Positions 13,131 through 26,214 of a DNA stretch of 64,000 bases are shown one piece after another. The notes under the pieces are model-generated. The model saw nothing but the letters and a program-made list of their open reading frames with translations. It was not told the DNA's origin and searched no databases. The number at the start of each line of letters is the position of its first letter. Position 1 is the first letter of the stretch. The position numbers and the translations under genes are program-made. The stretch is from Centropus unirufus (taxonomy: Eukaryota > Chordata > Aves > Cuculiformes > Centropidae): positions 6,605,438 through 6,669,437 of the forward strand of contig VYZI01000003.1 of assembly GCA_013397695.1 (NCBI GenBank), written 5' to 3'.

Positions 13131-16100
13131 CAGCAGGGAAGAATATGCAGCATCAAAACTCTCAAAGGCAAAAGCAAGGAGAGCCCTGCTCTTGACGCCT
13201 TTCCCTGTTTTCACCCTTTCCTACTCCCTCATGGACCTGCTCCAGGTAACTGACAGTTTTGCTTCTAGTGCACAATGTAACGTGGTCAAAAAGCAAGCAG
13301 TTACCCATGCAGAGAACAGAGTTTTCCCGCGGATCTGGGCAAAGACCACAAAACTAACTCTCTGAGGAACCAAAAAACATTTTCTCCAACTTCAGCCCAA
13401 CATGAAAATCAAGCACACTAGGCCCTTTGAATCACATACTTCTCCAACTTGGAAAATAATAGAAATGGAATACACGTTAACTACATCATTTAAGGCACCA
13501 CTGGAAGGTCCTTAGACTAGTGGTGAGAATCTGGCTAGATCAGGAGAAGCCTACAAAGGACAGGAAGTATGGACGTAGAGCATGGAGGGAAAAAAGATGA
13601 AATAGGCAGTTTGTTAGGCAACACTCCAATCTAGGGACAGAGATGTGGACAGCATCAGATAAGGGTCAAGGGGACTTTGGTGTAATAAGGTCACACACAC
13701 AAACCAAAGACCCAGAAAATCTAAAATCTAACTTTTTCTTCTTTTTAATTGATTAAAGCTTTTCTCAATGAGTACTCCAACGAAAAACTTTAAAACAGGA
13801 TTAAGGACTACATCAGATTTGGGGTTACAGACAGAAGAATTGCTCCTAATTTTGACCACAGGAGGGCTCCCAGGTTTCATGAATGCATATGGAAACCTTT
13901 TGAGAAAGGCTAGAAATAGCTCATGGAGGATGAAAGCCATGGGTTTGCATCCTTAGACTTAGATGACCTGGTAGGCCATCAAAGCATGCTACATATAGTG
14001 GCTTTCTTCTTCAGCAAAACAAAAGGAACTATTTTTCTGCAAACTTCTTTTCCTCTATTGTCATAAAAGAATCATTCTGAAAATGTCAAATGTTAGATCC
14101 CTAAGGCAGCAGTGTCTCTTTTGGTCTTACCGGTGAGGAGAATCTTTGAAATTAAAGGACTTTTTACTAGTGAATAATGTTTGGGGATTCAATTTAATTT
14201 CCACATAGGAAAGGACTGTCAGCATCTAACCAGGCTGCAGCCCAAAGATTAGACACAGCCTGCCAGAGGATAACACATCATCTGTGACCTGCTTCCTAGT
14301 GTTTTTCCTCTAGGTGCTACAGATGTGGCTAGTGAGTGGACTGCAAGTTCATCTAGGAGACCTTGGGCATGGGGAGGCTGTAGCAGTCAAGGCAAATGAG
14401 CACCTGATTAAGTGAGGTGAGCAGACACAACTGTTCATGTGGTTCCACAATGGAGGAGGAAGAGAAGGGCAATTTTGCTGTTGATCCTGAAGTTCCCTAA
14501 ACAGCATGCTCATGCACCCCAAAATACATTCCAAGTGCCAGCTAGAAACACCAGAAAGACTAAAAGGACAAATGACAACGTCCATCAGGAAGCGAGCAGG
14601 TGACTACAGGCATCACAAGCATCCTAGGGACTTTGTTGGATGAGAAGGAGCAGATGAGCGGAGTATATTCTCTGCAACAATTCCCACTGAAGTCAACACT
14701 GAGACACATCCTGATCTCTGGTGTGGTCTGAACCTCCCAGTCCTGGAGGAGACAATACTTAAGTTATTAATCATTAACTTTCTCAGTTGTTCATCATAGT
14801 TTGGTTGCTCATGGCCTGTGTAGAGAATTTCTGGTTGATTCATCACGCTTTTGATGTCCTACATCCAATGACAGAGAATACCTCCATACAAAGAAACACT
14901 TCTGGGTAAAGATCACCACCTGTCACACTCTGAAGAGTTTTCACCTGCAAAAGTTGGTCCTGGGGATATAAATTTGCCGGAACGTAAGCTGGGGATATAT
15001 CAAAATCTTCTGTGACTTCTCTTCTGCAGGATGACTGTGCCAGGCCCAGCAGTGCCAACAGCTGGGAAAACTGGCAGCAGTGCACGATATAGGGATGTGC
15101 ATACCCACAGAAATAGCACCGGCTACGCTAACACTGGAGAGGTTTGGAAATGATGAACAGATTAAAGCCTGAAGAAAACTGGGAGGCCAGAAAAAAAAGA
15201 AACAAACAACATTGATAAAGAGATAAGAGAGGAAGTTTCCTACTTCAGGAGGCTGAAGAGGTTGAAAGTCCTGATGCTGCCGTAAGGGAATCGGGGCTGG
15301 AGAAAATTTGCTTGACAAGTTTATGATATCCTTGTTTCTTCTGCATCCAGCCTCTTCTGACAGATCAGATTGTCACATACAACTGATGAGGTATCTCCCT
15401 ACTTGCTGTACACTACCAGAAAAGAGAAAATTTCTCAGGAAAATATAAAGGATTTAATCCTTTTCCATTGAGGATTTACAATGACAAATAATCTCACCTC
15501 ATTTGTAGTAAATTGTAGTCTTAGGGTGAATCAGTTACAGTTGTTTTAATTTACAATTACTAAGTTTGCCCACTGGTCTCTCCATGGTGGAACCTGCAGA
15601 TGAAACCATGATGACCTACATCTGCCTTTCCTTACCGTATTTAAAAAACAGCGGGTAAGGTGGACCAAGTGTGCCCATACTGTGCATACTATAGCAGGGC
15701 AGGGATTTTTCTTTGTGAGGGCAGGTCTGAATAGGTTACATGCCAAACATTTAACTTGTGAAGGCAAAGAAACCTGTGGTTTTGTTTACCGCAGTGGACT
15801 GCAGCAATGCTGCTTTTTATGTCAACATACATTTTAGTAAATGTTAGCTTGTACTCTGTAGTGATGAGCTGTTTGCAGAAACCTTGGAAATACTGCTCTT
15901 ATCTCTTGTTTATACAACAAGTGCAAAGAAAGGAGATTAGGTATTTTTCCACAATGTTTCAAATGCCTTTTTTTCCCCCTGTCTTGAACAAGGGCTGAAC
16001 TTTAAACATTTCAAACACGTACGGCCCCACTTGGAAGATGTACAGTTAGTGCTGTACTAATCATTTGCTGGCAGGTCTATCCTAGTCAGAATATACCTGT

Positions 16101-19100
16101 ACTACGGTGACTGCTCTGTGTACCTCAGGTCAAGTGCAATGGCTGTCTGGGACTGCAGCAAGGGAAATGAAAACTAAGTTGGACTAGAAATACAGACAGG
16201 CTGGACAGATATATAATGTAGCACCCCTCTGGGGACTCTGGTAAGGAACTACGCTTATCACAAGCATTGTGATGGATGAGGTATTGAGAGAAAACTAATT
16301 CAGCATGATTTAGTGTCCCCAAAGAAATGGAACTTTGTTTCTATGACCTTGTAATCAAATTTTGTTTCATCCCCATGATTTTGAGGCTTCTGCTTTATGA
16401 ACCTTACCCTGTGCCCTCCCAGCAGTGGTAGCACTATAAGAAGCATTTTAAAAACACCAGCTATCCCACCCCATACAGAAGTGCCATATCTACGGGGCAT
16501 ACCATACGCATGTCTTTAAACATTATTCATCCTCTCCATGCCACAGTTTCATCCATGCCTGTGATAACAGCTGTTCCCAGGAAGGCTGTGGAGTTTTGTT
16601 TGTCTCCTGTGCCAAAACAGCATAATATGCTCCACTGCTGTAAGTGCTAAACTTGTTTGAAAAGCACCATCCTGTAGCTGAGGGGAGATGGCAGGTCTGC
16701 AGCACCCACACATGCCCCTGCCCTGGGAAAGCCTGTTTTCTCCCCCATCTCTCTCACAGGGCACAAGAAGGGCATTTTCCCTCTTCTAGGGACGGGGTAG
16801 CAGTTTTATTGAAAAAAAAAAATGGAGGGGGCAGGATTTTTCCTTTGTTGCTTAGCGCCACCAGCAATATCTCTTCTATCTCCTGGAGAGAGCAGCTGGG
16901 GTAAGCTGCAAAGCTCCGTAATGCAACTCTAAGGATGTCTGTGGGGCTATGAGACTGAAGGGAAGGACTGCTGGAATGTCAGCTCCAGCTGCTACAAATC
17001 TGGTTTCTTTCAGGTCAGATCCTGCCCTCAGTCCTCATTGCACAGATCCCAGCACTTGTGGAGTTCACGTGCTGCTTCTGTAACCGGCAACACCTTCAGC
17101 GGGGAATTTCTATAACTTCCCTAGGAGGTTTTCCGATTCCTGGCTGTGTGCAAAAAGTTGGGAGCCGTTTCATCTGTTGAGCATGGAGGTCTGATCTACT
17201 GGAAGCTGCCAGATGCAGAGGGAAGAGGGATTTCATACACCTGCCAAATAAATCTTCTCTAGCCCTGGTTCTCTTCTGGCTGCATGACCTGGCCCTTGAA
17301 CTTGTTCTGACCTCTTCTGTCCCTGAAGTGGGAAACTTCCTTTCTTATCTCTTTATCACTACATTTGCTTTCTGGCCTGTCCTACTTTTTTTGTTTTCTG
17401 GTCTCTCCAATGTGAAGTGCCTATTTTAATTTGTTAGGATCTTCACACAATTGGTTGACTGTTTATAAAGCACTGAGAAGTCGGTGACTATGGCAGGATT
17501 GTTCCAGAGCATCTCCCAGGGATAGAGCAAAATTGGTATAATTAAACATGGGTATTAATTTTCCTCAAGTGATATCCCTGTGAATACTGGAAAAGCTTCA
17601 CAAGATGGCACAGATCTGATGATTATCTCTTTTTTAAAAAAAAAAACAACAATCTAGTTAATCTGGAGGTGATAGTGCGTTACCACACTGTACAAACTGA
17701 TCTGCTACTACCACAACAGTGACAGTGTCCAAGAAATTGCAGAAACAGTTAAATGTTGTACATAACACCATAAAAGTACTAAAACCTGGAAACAAAGAAC
17801 AGGGAATTAGTAGCAAGCAGAAACTAATCCAGTGGTTAGCTGCCAAGACAGAATATAACCAGTGGTAATTAAGTATCTTAACTTTTGGTATGATTTTGCC
17901 ATCCTAACCATGCTGTTGGTCAGGTTACTTGACCTGCTTTCACCACTTATCTGTGTTGGATTTTGTTCTCCTATGTCATGGTGAACAAAAGGGTTAAAAA
18001 AGCAAGTTTCCTGCAGCAGGGATACTCCAGTTGCATAACTACCTCTGGAGGGTTTTTTCCCAGAGCAAAAGGACATTGTTAGTTTTTCAGGGAACCTACA
18101 GCTTTTGTTGCCTTGACAATCACTCATCTGAACTGCCTCTTACTTATTAAACATGCCTTCAACTGACATCACCAATTGCAAACAGTAGTTACTAAAACCC
18201 TCCAAACTGGTGTTTGCTCAACAGAAAAAGCCATCACTTGTTCTCCTCAATGGATCTCTTGCAGAAGTGAGAGCAATATCAAGAAAAGAAATCGCGTTGC
18301 AGGAACAAGTGGCATTTCATATTTTCAAAATGGAATGCAAAGCAGAGGGGTTCCTTCCTACACGCTGCCTTAAGCTAACATTCACCCTGATGAATACCAA
18401 AGGGAAATTGCAAGTTTCCTTAAAAATGCCTGTTGTTCATGCAGAGGTCCTGTTGCTTAGACAGATTTATAAAGCTTTAGCTTTGCACTGGAGTACTTCT
18501 CTTGATAAGGTATCTTTCAACAGGAAAAAAATAAACCTATGCCATTCACAGAAGTCACCATAAACCTTCCCCAGCACAGCTACTTCTGGGAGCATGGTAA
18601 CATAAAACAGCAATTCCATTCAAGAGCAGAGGGACAAGGGTTGAACAGTAGCAAATTACCTGCATTTGTTCTCACAGTAAGCAAGTGAATATAAAAAACT
18701 CACACTTCCCTACACATTAATCATCTTTCTTTAGTGGCACTCAGATAAAGACAAACCATGTCTCCCAACAATCATCACTAAGTCTAAGTCAAAAGCAAAT
18801 TTCTCTGAGCAAAAGAGTAATATCTTTCAGGGTCTAAATGTTCCTTTGGTATAAAAGTTTTTTGGGAAGAAAATAAAATACTTACATCAGTTGTTGGATT
18901 TAATTAAACAAACAAAGCAACAGATGAATGTCAAAGCAAAACAGTAGTGTTGGTCTTTAGTTTAGCTTGTGAAAAATCACATTATAGCATTGTTAAAGTT
19001 GATGTTGGAGGAATTGGGTCTTGACTGAGAATTGTTATCAATCCAGAAGAAATACCCTTTGTAGCACCATATAAGAATGTACAGTTTATCATGGCAGGAA

Positions 19101-19699
19101 GCCCTGCCTAAATCTTACAGAAAAAGACTTCTGTGCTACCAGACAACCACAAGAGACAATACGATGTTTCCCAGAGCTTTGTGCAGTTATTATAATTCCC
19201 ATCCTAACATTTTGGGGGGATTTTGAAGTGTTCAAGCTTTATGCTCATCAACTTTAAACAGAAATTGGCACTAAGAATAATAAATTTATTTATTGGTCAC
19301 AAGATCTTTATCATCGCTATTAACATAGTTAATTCTGGTTTAATGTTTTTTCTCATATGGGTGCTACAAGAATGCAATTTGCTAAAATTGTGACAGATTA
19401 ATTTTACTTAGGAGACCTGGCTGCTAGTCTATGTACATGGCCAAGCTGCTTTCCAGCTCTTCCTGCTTCCCTCCAACATTTGCAACCCTCAGAGAGAAAA
19501 CAGACACAAACTGCTTTGATAGAGAGAAGGAAATGTGGAACCAAACTCCTAGTGCCACTAGTGGGTAGCGCCACAAGAAGCATTTGAACGATCATTTATC
19601 TTATACATCATTGAGCTGCGCCAACACCTCTGTGGCTTATCACCTGCCTTCTAAAAAAGTTGTTCCAGACAGATTAGGCCATTACGGTTTCGTGGTGGA

Positions 19700-19766
19700 C
19701 TGAGCAGTGTTAGGTTGGAATTGATGACCTTAAATTTCTTTTCTAACCTAAATTATTCTGTGATTA
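19700..19766 (+). mobile_element. CR1 LINE 3' tail
   Basis: The plus strand reads 'taggttggaattgatgacct', then 'ttctaacctaaattattctg' and 'tgattat'. That is the CR1 terminus with the start of its ATTCTRTG-type 8-mer end. Only about 67 bp remain. Confidence 0.82.
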
Positions 19767-20517
19767 TCTAGATACTAGTACATAACAGCATCTCTTCCAT
19801 TGGCTTAGGACCGTGACACCAGCATTGCTCATAGGGATTTTCTAGGATTATGAGACTGCGACTGTGCAGGCATAGCCAACAAAATCTTGACCCACTTGAC
19901 CAGGTAGGTGATGGTTGTAAATCACGTGTGCTCTATGAGGTTCACAGTACCAGAAGTTATAAATTGCAGACAGGTCAAGAGGCTTGCTCTGAGGATGAAG
20001 GCTGGGATTAAGCTTCAGACCCAGCCTTAGATGAGAAAACTCTTCAAATTCTTGTTCTCAAATGAGAAAAAGATCATGAAAATCAGATTTTCTCCTCTCA
20101 GGTAAATGCCCACTCCTGAGTGTTTAGCAACGTCACCTCCATCAACACCTGCCCCATCTCAGCTTTCCTCAACATCAAAGCAAAAGATGATGGAACAGGT
20201 ATCCTAGAAACCAGCCCTGAGCAATGGTTGTGGTGAAGGGATGTGACACCGGTTGAGTGGTGATAGTGGTTGCGGCTACCTCAGGTCCTCCCTGCCCCAT
20301 GGCAAAACCCAATCAGTAATGGCTCCTGTGGGTCTCTGTGGTCCTACTGCTGAGTACTAGGGCACGGCACCTGGGCTCCTAGCAGCCCTCTTACCAGCAA
20401 ACCTAAGGTCTTGAGAAGGGCCCTGCCCAGTGAATAAAACAGACCTGGCAGCACTCAGCTGCTCGCACGTCCCTCTGAATGTCCCTGTGAAAAGAAGTCA
20501 AAACACATTAAAAAAAC
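19767..20517. other. Intergenic, downstream of ENPP2
   Basis: No gene or repeat recognised. Confidence 0.7.
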
Positions 20518-20528
20518 TGAATGTGTGG

Positions 20529-20534
20529 TTTATT
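20529..20534 (-). terminator. Distal polyadenylation signal AATAAA
   Basis: AATAAA on the minus strand. It is followed about 10-16 nt later by ACATTCA, a plausible cleavage region, and then by TTTTTTTAATGTGTTTTG, a good U/GU-rich downstream element. This is the best candidate for the ENPP2 mRNA end. Confidence 0.7.
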
Positions 20535-20818
20535 ATATTCAAGATGCTATTTGTCTATAGGGTTTAAATATGTCTGTCATAGTTAACAGTAAATGAATGT
20601 AATTTTACATGTTCAGTATTTTGATACACAATACAGGACTACAAGTGTAGTAAAGGAGCATGGGAAATTCATATTTCCTTGATGCACGTATCAAATTCTG
20701 CAGCACCCCTTGAAAGCTCAGAGTAAGGACTCAAGCTGCAGTATTACAAGCGCTACTAAATAAACCAAGAGGCATACCTATGTTAAACATTAGAGAAACA
20801 AAACAAATGACACAAGGG

Positions 20819-20824
20819 TTTATT
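20819..20824 (-). terminator. Possible proximal polyadenylation signal
   Basis: AATAAA on the minus strand about 130 nt after the stop. The downstream sequence is less GU-rich than at the distal site, so it may be a minor or unused site. Confidence 0.35.
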
Positions 20825-20951
20825 ATTTAATATTTGATACAGGATTAAAATACTAATACATTTAATGTCCTGGTTTCAAATTAATAAATATAAAAACAAT
20901 ATAAAAATATACACCAGTTGATAAAAGGATGCACTGAGTAAGGTTAGAATG

Positions 20952-21122
20952 CTAAATTTCACTTTCAAACGTATGCAGGTATGTCTTTAAGGAAAGGATT
21001 TCTGTGTAGCTGCGACTGGTCTTTCGGAAGAAGTCCAAGCTTGTGAGCTGTTCGATGTCACGCACACGCGCAGTGTGCATCTTAAGAAGATCTTCGACCC
21101 ACCTTGATTCATCCTCCAAGCT
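20952..21122 (-). CDS. ENPP2: ENPP2 terminal coding exon and stop
   Basis: The coding part is 171 nt including TAG at 20952-20954. It encodes SLEDESRWVEDLLKMHTARV, RDIEQLTSLDFFRKTSRSYT and EILSLKTYLHTFESEI. The C-terminus is the unmistakable autotaxin tail (TSLDFFRKTSRSY...YLHTFESEI; human ends YLHTYESEI). The acceptor is atttcag after an AT-rich tract. Human has S-S-E-D-E-S at the start; the S to L change removes the upstream glycosylation sequon. Confidence 0.97.
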   Translation of the reverse strand, partial: SLEDESRWVEDLLKMHTARVRDIEQLTSLDFFRKTSRSYTEILSLKTYLHTFESEI

Positions 21123-22832
21123 CTGAAATATAAAAATAATAAAAGTTTTATAACATGCCATCTCAAAAACAAACTCTGAAAGCAAATGCAAATTTTCAAA
21201 ACATTGGGTCCAGTTGAAGAATCTCTGCACCCTATTCAAGAATGACCAAGATAAATTCCAAGAAAACAGACTGGAAACTTTGCTTGCAAGATGATTCCTA
21301 CAGTTTTATTTGAGAACCTATTATACGATGGGGTCAAGACAATGACCACAGTCATTTAGGAAAAGCTGGTACCATATTGCAAGTGTTTCAGAAGAACAGC
21401 CATATGCTCTTAGAAGATCCACTCGTCACTATATCTTCTTTTTGTCTCATAGAAAGAATTGCATATTAATCAATTGTTCATTACCAAAGCCCAAGCTCTA
21501 GTCTGTTTAGCTTTGAACCCTTCCTCTACACGTTATTCTCATCTGACCAGCATCTCATCTAATACAATATTATTTTAATCTTTCTACTTTACAGTTAAGA
21601 GACCATTATGATTCTTTACACAGTTGGTTTATGTTGGGACCTGTTAAATCTCAATTGTAGAACATACATATTATTCACTGATAGAAAAAACACTTTCACT
21701 AAGCATTTCCCAATATTAAGAAGAAAACAAAACAAAACAAAGCATCAGGAAGGTGATGCTGCCAGAGTGACTGGGGTCATGTTTTGTGGGTATAGTCTCT
21801 TACAGGGACTGCTCTGTCTGCTTGCCTTGTGCCAGCTCTGGCATTTGTTGGAGCCATAGACAAACCAACCTAAGTCACTAACATCAGAAAATCAGAAACA
21901 CCCCGGTTACTGGTTGTTTGAGTGCATTAACCAGACTAGTGACATGGCCCATGAGTATTGCAGCCAGCCCTGGGAACCACAGGGAGGAGACGTGGGAAAA
22001 GGTGAGATCAAACAGGACTTCTCTCCCTTTGGCCTCTCAGGCTGGTACATCTACACTGCTGTTGGGGAAGCAAGTTAGGAAGAGAGGATTGTGCCTCCAG
22101 ACTTTCGGACCCCGTGTGTCTTGGAAATCCTGCTAATAAGACTATTTCTAGGCTTACCCCTGAAAATTATCCCCTTTCTGACTGTCTCAGCCTGGGCCTC
22201 CGATGAAGTGATCCTCTGACTCTTCAAGACAAAGCTTCAGGAATGCCAGAGCCTACTCAGCACAACAAACGTGCCACAGACCACACTGTGGGTCACCCCG
22301 CAGAGGCCAAGAGGGTGAGTGTGATCATTTGCACAGAGAGGACACCAAGTCCCAGACAGGCCCTAGCTGGCTTATTTAAAGCAAATGTCCATGACCCAGT
22401 CAGCACTTGTCTGTTTTGGAGCTTTTCACCTCCAAACTGACCTTCCATAGCACTAACAACCTGAGGGACAAAAACAGGTCTGGAACATGAAAAGAAATGT
22501 GCAAATTAAGAGGAAAGAGAAGGGAACATGCCCTCCTCATTCCCCTTTGATGTCTCCAGCTCAACATCCAGCCTGGCAACTGTGCTGCTAGTCTGTAAAC
22601 AGGCTTCAGCAGGGCTTTTACAGCAAATGCAACCACTGTGACATTTCTGTTGTGTTCAAGTCTTCCATCTGAGCAGGAAATCTGCATTTTACAGACCTCA
22701 GATAGAAATTTTTTTGCTACAAAATTAACTTTTTTGAATACAAGGAGGATTCCTAAGAGTTTGCAAAAGATCTGCAATATTAACAAATCATGGGACTGTG
22801 AGTTTGGTTTTAAATATTTGCATGAACCCACA

Positions 22833-23545
22833 TAATCACAGAAAGTAGGGGCCAGAAGGGTAGTCTGGAGATCATCTACTCCACACCCCCCCCGATCTAA
22901 AGCTGGTTCACCTACATCAGGTTGCACAGAAATGCATGCAGGCTAGTGTTTAATATCTCCAGAGAAGGAGACGCCACAAAGTCTCAGGGCAGCCTGTTCC
23001 AATGCTCTGTCTCCCCCACAGTAAAGAAGTTTCTCCTCATGTTCAGGTGGAAATTTCTGTGTTCCAGTTTATGCCCTTTGCCCCTTGTCCTATCACTGGG
23101 CATCACTGTGAAGAGTCTGGTCCCATCCTCTTGACACCTACCCTTTAGATATCTATGAGCATTGATAATTCTCTCTCAAGTCTTCTCATCTCCAGGCTTA
23201 ACGGACCGAGGTGTCAGCCTTTCCTCATAAGAGAGATGTTCCAGTGCCCTAATCAACTTTGTAGCCCACCAGTGGGCTCTCCAGTAGTTCCTTCTCTATT
23301 GTGGACTGGGGAGGCCAGAAATGGAGACAGTTCTCCAGATGCTAGAGACCAGCCTTCTTGTTGGTAAGGTGCTCTCCCCAGCTTTGTGTCATCAGCAGAC
23401 TTGCTGAGGGTATATCCTGTCCCCTGATGCAGGTCATTGATGAATACATTGAATAAGACTGGGCTCAGTACTGACCCCTGTAGAACACTGCCAGACGGCT
23501 TTCACTGCATCACTGATCAGAGCCCTCCGAGCTCTGCCTCTAGCT
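22833..23545 (-). mobile_element. CR1 LINE fragment, largest copy
   Basis: About 710 bp. The plus strand reads the CR1 complement from the 3' end inward: 'gagatcatctactccacacc', 'cagcctgttccaatgctctg', 'tgccccttgtcctatcactg', 'tcctcataagagagatgttc', then 'cagcagacttgctgagggta', 'cattgatgaatacattgaat' and 'tactgacccctgtagaacac'. The order skips part of the consensus around 23345-23360, suggesting an internal deletion. It overlaps the start of a 175-codon open frame, which is therefore not a gene. Confidence 0.92.
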
Positions 23546-23964
23546 GGTAAAGATACCCTGGACAAAAGAAGCTCTCTGGATATCAAATTGTTAGCTGGAA
23601 AGCTAAACATTATTAGGGTATAGACAGGTGAGTGAGGAACACTCTTATTAGAAAAGAAATTTAAAGTTTTTGCTGGAAGGGAAAATAGTGGCCTGGAGGA
23701 AGCTTTCCCTAGGGTTCCTCAACCTTTGGTCTTGGAAAGGATTCTGTGTAATGTTTTCTTACGTACTTTTTGTGCCAAGGTCGTTAGTGTTTTAGTAACA
23801 AAACAAAACAAACCAGAACACAACAATTGGGAGCTCCTGTCAATGCAGAGGAAGATTGGAATAGCATACTGCAGGATACAAATGAGAGAGTGCCTGGTAT
23901 AGTACAAAACGATGAAAAAGTTATCCATATTGACAGCAAAAATTTCTCCTAAGCCAGTAGCCTC

Positions 23965-24425
23965 TCAGGTTAAATGACAGATAGAAGAGAAGGACCTGGG
24001 TGTACTGGTTGTGCATGATGGTGAGCCACCATTATAACACAGCAATGGAGAAAGCAAATCTGAGATAGCCCCAGAGGAGTTGTGTGCAGTGAAAATTATT
24101 CTCATTTTGAGATCTCAGCTGGAGTACTTTAGCTCATCTATGTTCCAGGTAAAAAAATTAAAACCCCAGACTGGAATAGTTGCACAGGAAAGCTACTAAA
24201 ATGCTCATCTACTCTTAGAAGAAGAGCAAAAAAGATACTGGGTCTCCCATGAATGGAGAGAATTATATGCTTTGAGAATCATCATAAATTATTACTAGGG
24301 TAAACCCCGAAGAAGCCCAGTGAAGGAATATTTAAGCCATAGAAAAATGTTGACACAAGAATAAATGGGTATAACCTCACCATGAATACACAGAGTTTGG
24401 ACATGGAACAAATTCAAATGAGAAG
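23965..24425 (+). mobile_element. Old CR1 LINE fragment, sense on plus strand
   Basis: Degenerate but collinear with the end of CR1 ORF2 and the region after it: 'gagaaggacctgggtgtact' (K-D-L-G-V), then an 'atctcagctggagtacttta' stretch, 'caggaaagctactaaaatg', a 'tattactagggtaaacccc' stretch and 'cacaagaataaatgggtata'. It lacks the 3' tail and is riddled with stops. It is older and more diverged than the other copies. Confidence 0.72.
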
Positions 24426-26214
24426 AGTACTGGTGCTCTCCAACAGCTGTGTGAAGAGGGAGAAAGTGCGTGCAATGGAAGCAGAGTGAAGCAAAAGCTA
24501 ATATTTCTTCAGATCTTAAAAGAAAGCTGTGGAGGAGTTAAGGGAAAATCCTTATATTATCCCATGCACTTCAGCCATGAAGTACGTGAGGTTTTACACA
24601 ATCACTTCTTTCAACAAATCAGATGGAACATCATGTGCACAACTGAGACTGACACTGTATTTGAATGGCAGAATTTTGCCTGTCTGTATTTTCATTCAAG
24701 AGCTACATTTAAATACTTTTGAAGTGGCTCTTTGCTATGTAAAAAAGCATAGACCAATATCTGCTAATGAACTTGCAATAGCACTGAAGTTCCTCCTGAA
24801 ACACCATAAATAGCATGGCCTACAGAGAAAAGAAACCTGGGATGGAATATAAGAAATCAAAGGTTAAATGAAGCCATTATTCTAAATAGGTTATAAAAGA
24901 TTTCAGCTGTTTAAGTGGTCTGTGACATGCAATATAGAGAGGTAAAAAAATCGACTTTGTCATAAAAATACATATGGGCAGAAATACAAGAATGGAGGCA
25001 CTAATAACTGCCAGATTAGTAGCTTAAAGATTACCAACTGGATCTTGATTCAGAAGAGAGCAGTCCAGAAAAAAAACACGATTAAATATATGTAGGACTT
25101 TCTGAGACTTTTGGTGGAAGACAACTCTGCCCAAAGCAGTTAAGAGTCTAAACAGGGGGAAGCAGACCTGCTCAAGAGAGGTATACACCATGGTTTTAAA
25201 AAGAGGGACCCAAAAGCAGGCAATGATTGATGAATGAGAAAGAGACAGTGTTCCAGGTGAATTGTGTACAGAGTTGGAATTACTATTTCTGCCTGTAGCT
25301 GGAATAGAAGTCTTAAATTTTTGTGCCAATACAAAATTCATAACATTAATGCGTTCATTCAGGAAACAGTCTCCTGGCAGCCTATAGTGAAGTGTCTGTG
25401 TGCAGGATTCCGCACAGCTGTGTAATGGGAGAACAAGTTCAGGCGGAAGGACAAGTCTAAATACAGCTGCCCGGGAGGACTGCCGCCCTTGCAGAGCACC
25501 AGAGCCCAGGGGAACTCGACCACTCTCCTCCTGCATGATCAGCTGCCGAGTCTGTCTGATACTTTCTGCAGTGCTGACCAGACCAAAGCCTCTGTAGTTT
25601 AAGATTCTTACACTATAGGATCTTGCATCCTAAAGAAAGATGGGAAACAAACCAAGAGGGTACCTGGTCATCTCTGTTATGAACTTAAACTTTTCCCTTG
25701 AATCAAGACATGTTCTGGAAATGGCAAGAGCTGGCACTCTAGCCTCAGCAGGCTTTATCCAAGCCTTGGATTTAGCCATACTGTCTGATGTACCCAGACT
25801 GCCACAACAGACAGACTATATTGTACCTGTGTGTGGAAACAGACCTCAACAGGAACAACTGGCCAGCTGCTAGCAGAATACGACTACACACATAATCCAA
25901 TGTCCCCCTCCCTGGTCTGCTCTGAGCTTACTCTGACAGTGTCTGCCAAAACACAGGAGCCTACAGGTTATTTACTGCCAGCCTACTGTATGCCATTTCT
26001 TCCAGACCATTTTAGGTGTGCCTACAGTTCCATAATTTCTCTGGTATCAGGAAGGGGTGCTTTTGTCTAATGAGTTAAATATGATATGTGTGAGAGTCGC
26101 TACTCTGTGTTTCCATTCAATACATTGGTGAGCATTAGCACTTAATAATAACGGGGTTTCCCACGTCCCAGGGATACATTTATCAAGGGGCTACATTACT
26201 GTGGCAGAACTTAC

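Larger units (their letters stand above)
11201..19699. other. Intergenic stretch without a convincing gene
   Basis: It contains the short tandem repeat at 11696-11745 and a minus-strand open frame with a good donor at 12930-13177 (described separately). Other open frames, such as 14941-15318 (-), have no recognisable domains. Confidence 0.65.
20518..20951 (-). other. ENPP2: ENPP2 3' UTR (inferred extent)
   Basis: AT-rich sequence after the stop. It has two AATAAA signals on the coding strand and four ATTTA pentamers (plus-strand positions 20565-20569, 20590-20594, 20757-20761 and 20885-20889), compatible with AU-rich-element control. Human autotaxin mRNA is reported to be controlled by HuR/AUF1 through its 3' UTR. 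The end near 20518 is inferred from the distal signal and the U/GU-rich sequence beyond it. Confidence 0.7.
21123..26214 (-). other. Last ENPP2 intron (5.1 kb)
   Basis: It holds two CR1-derived segments in opposite orientations (22833-23545 and 23965-24425). A 170-codon minus-strand open frame at 25024-25536 is unexplained. No coding exon was recognised. Confidence 0.8.

Noticed and set aside
1..20517. Searched for exons of CCN3/NOV, the expected syntenic neighbour
   Set aside because: No Cys-rich CCN module sequence was seen on either strand.
22400..22927. 175-codon minus-strand open frame
   Set aside because: Its first ~30 codons are CR1 3'-end sequence and the rest has no family resemblance, so it is a chance frame through repeat and intron.
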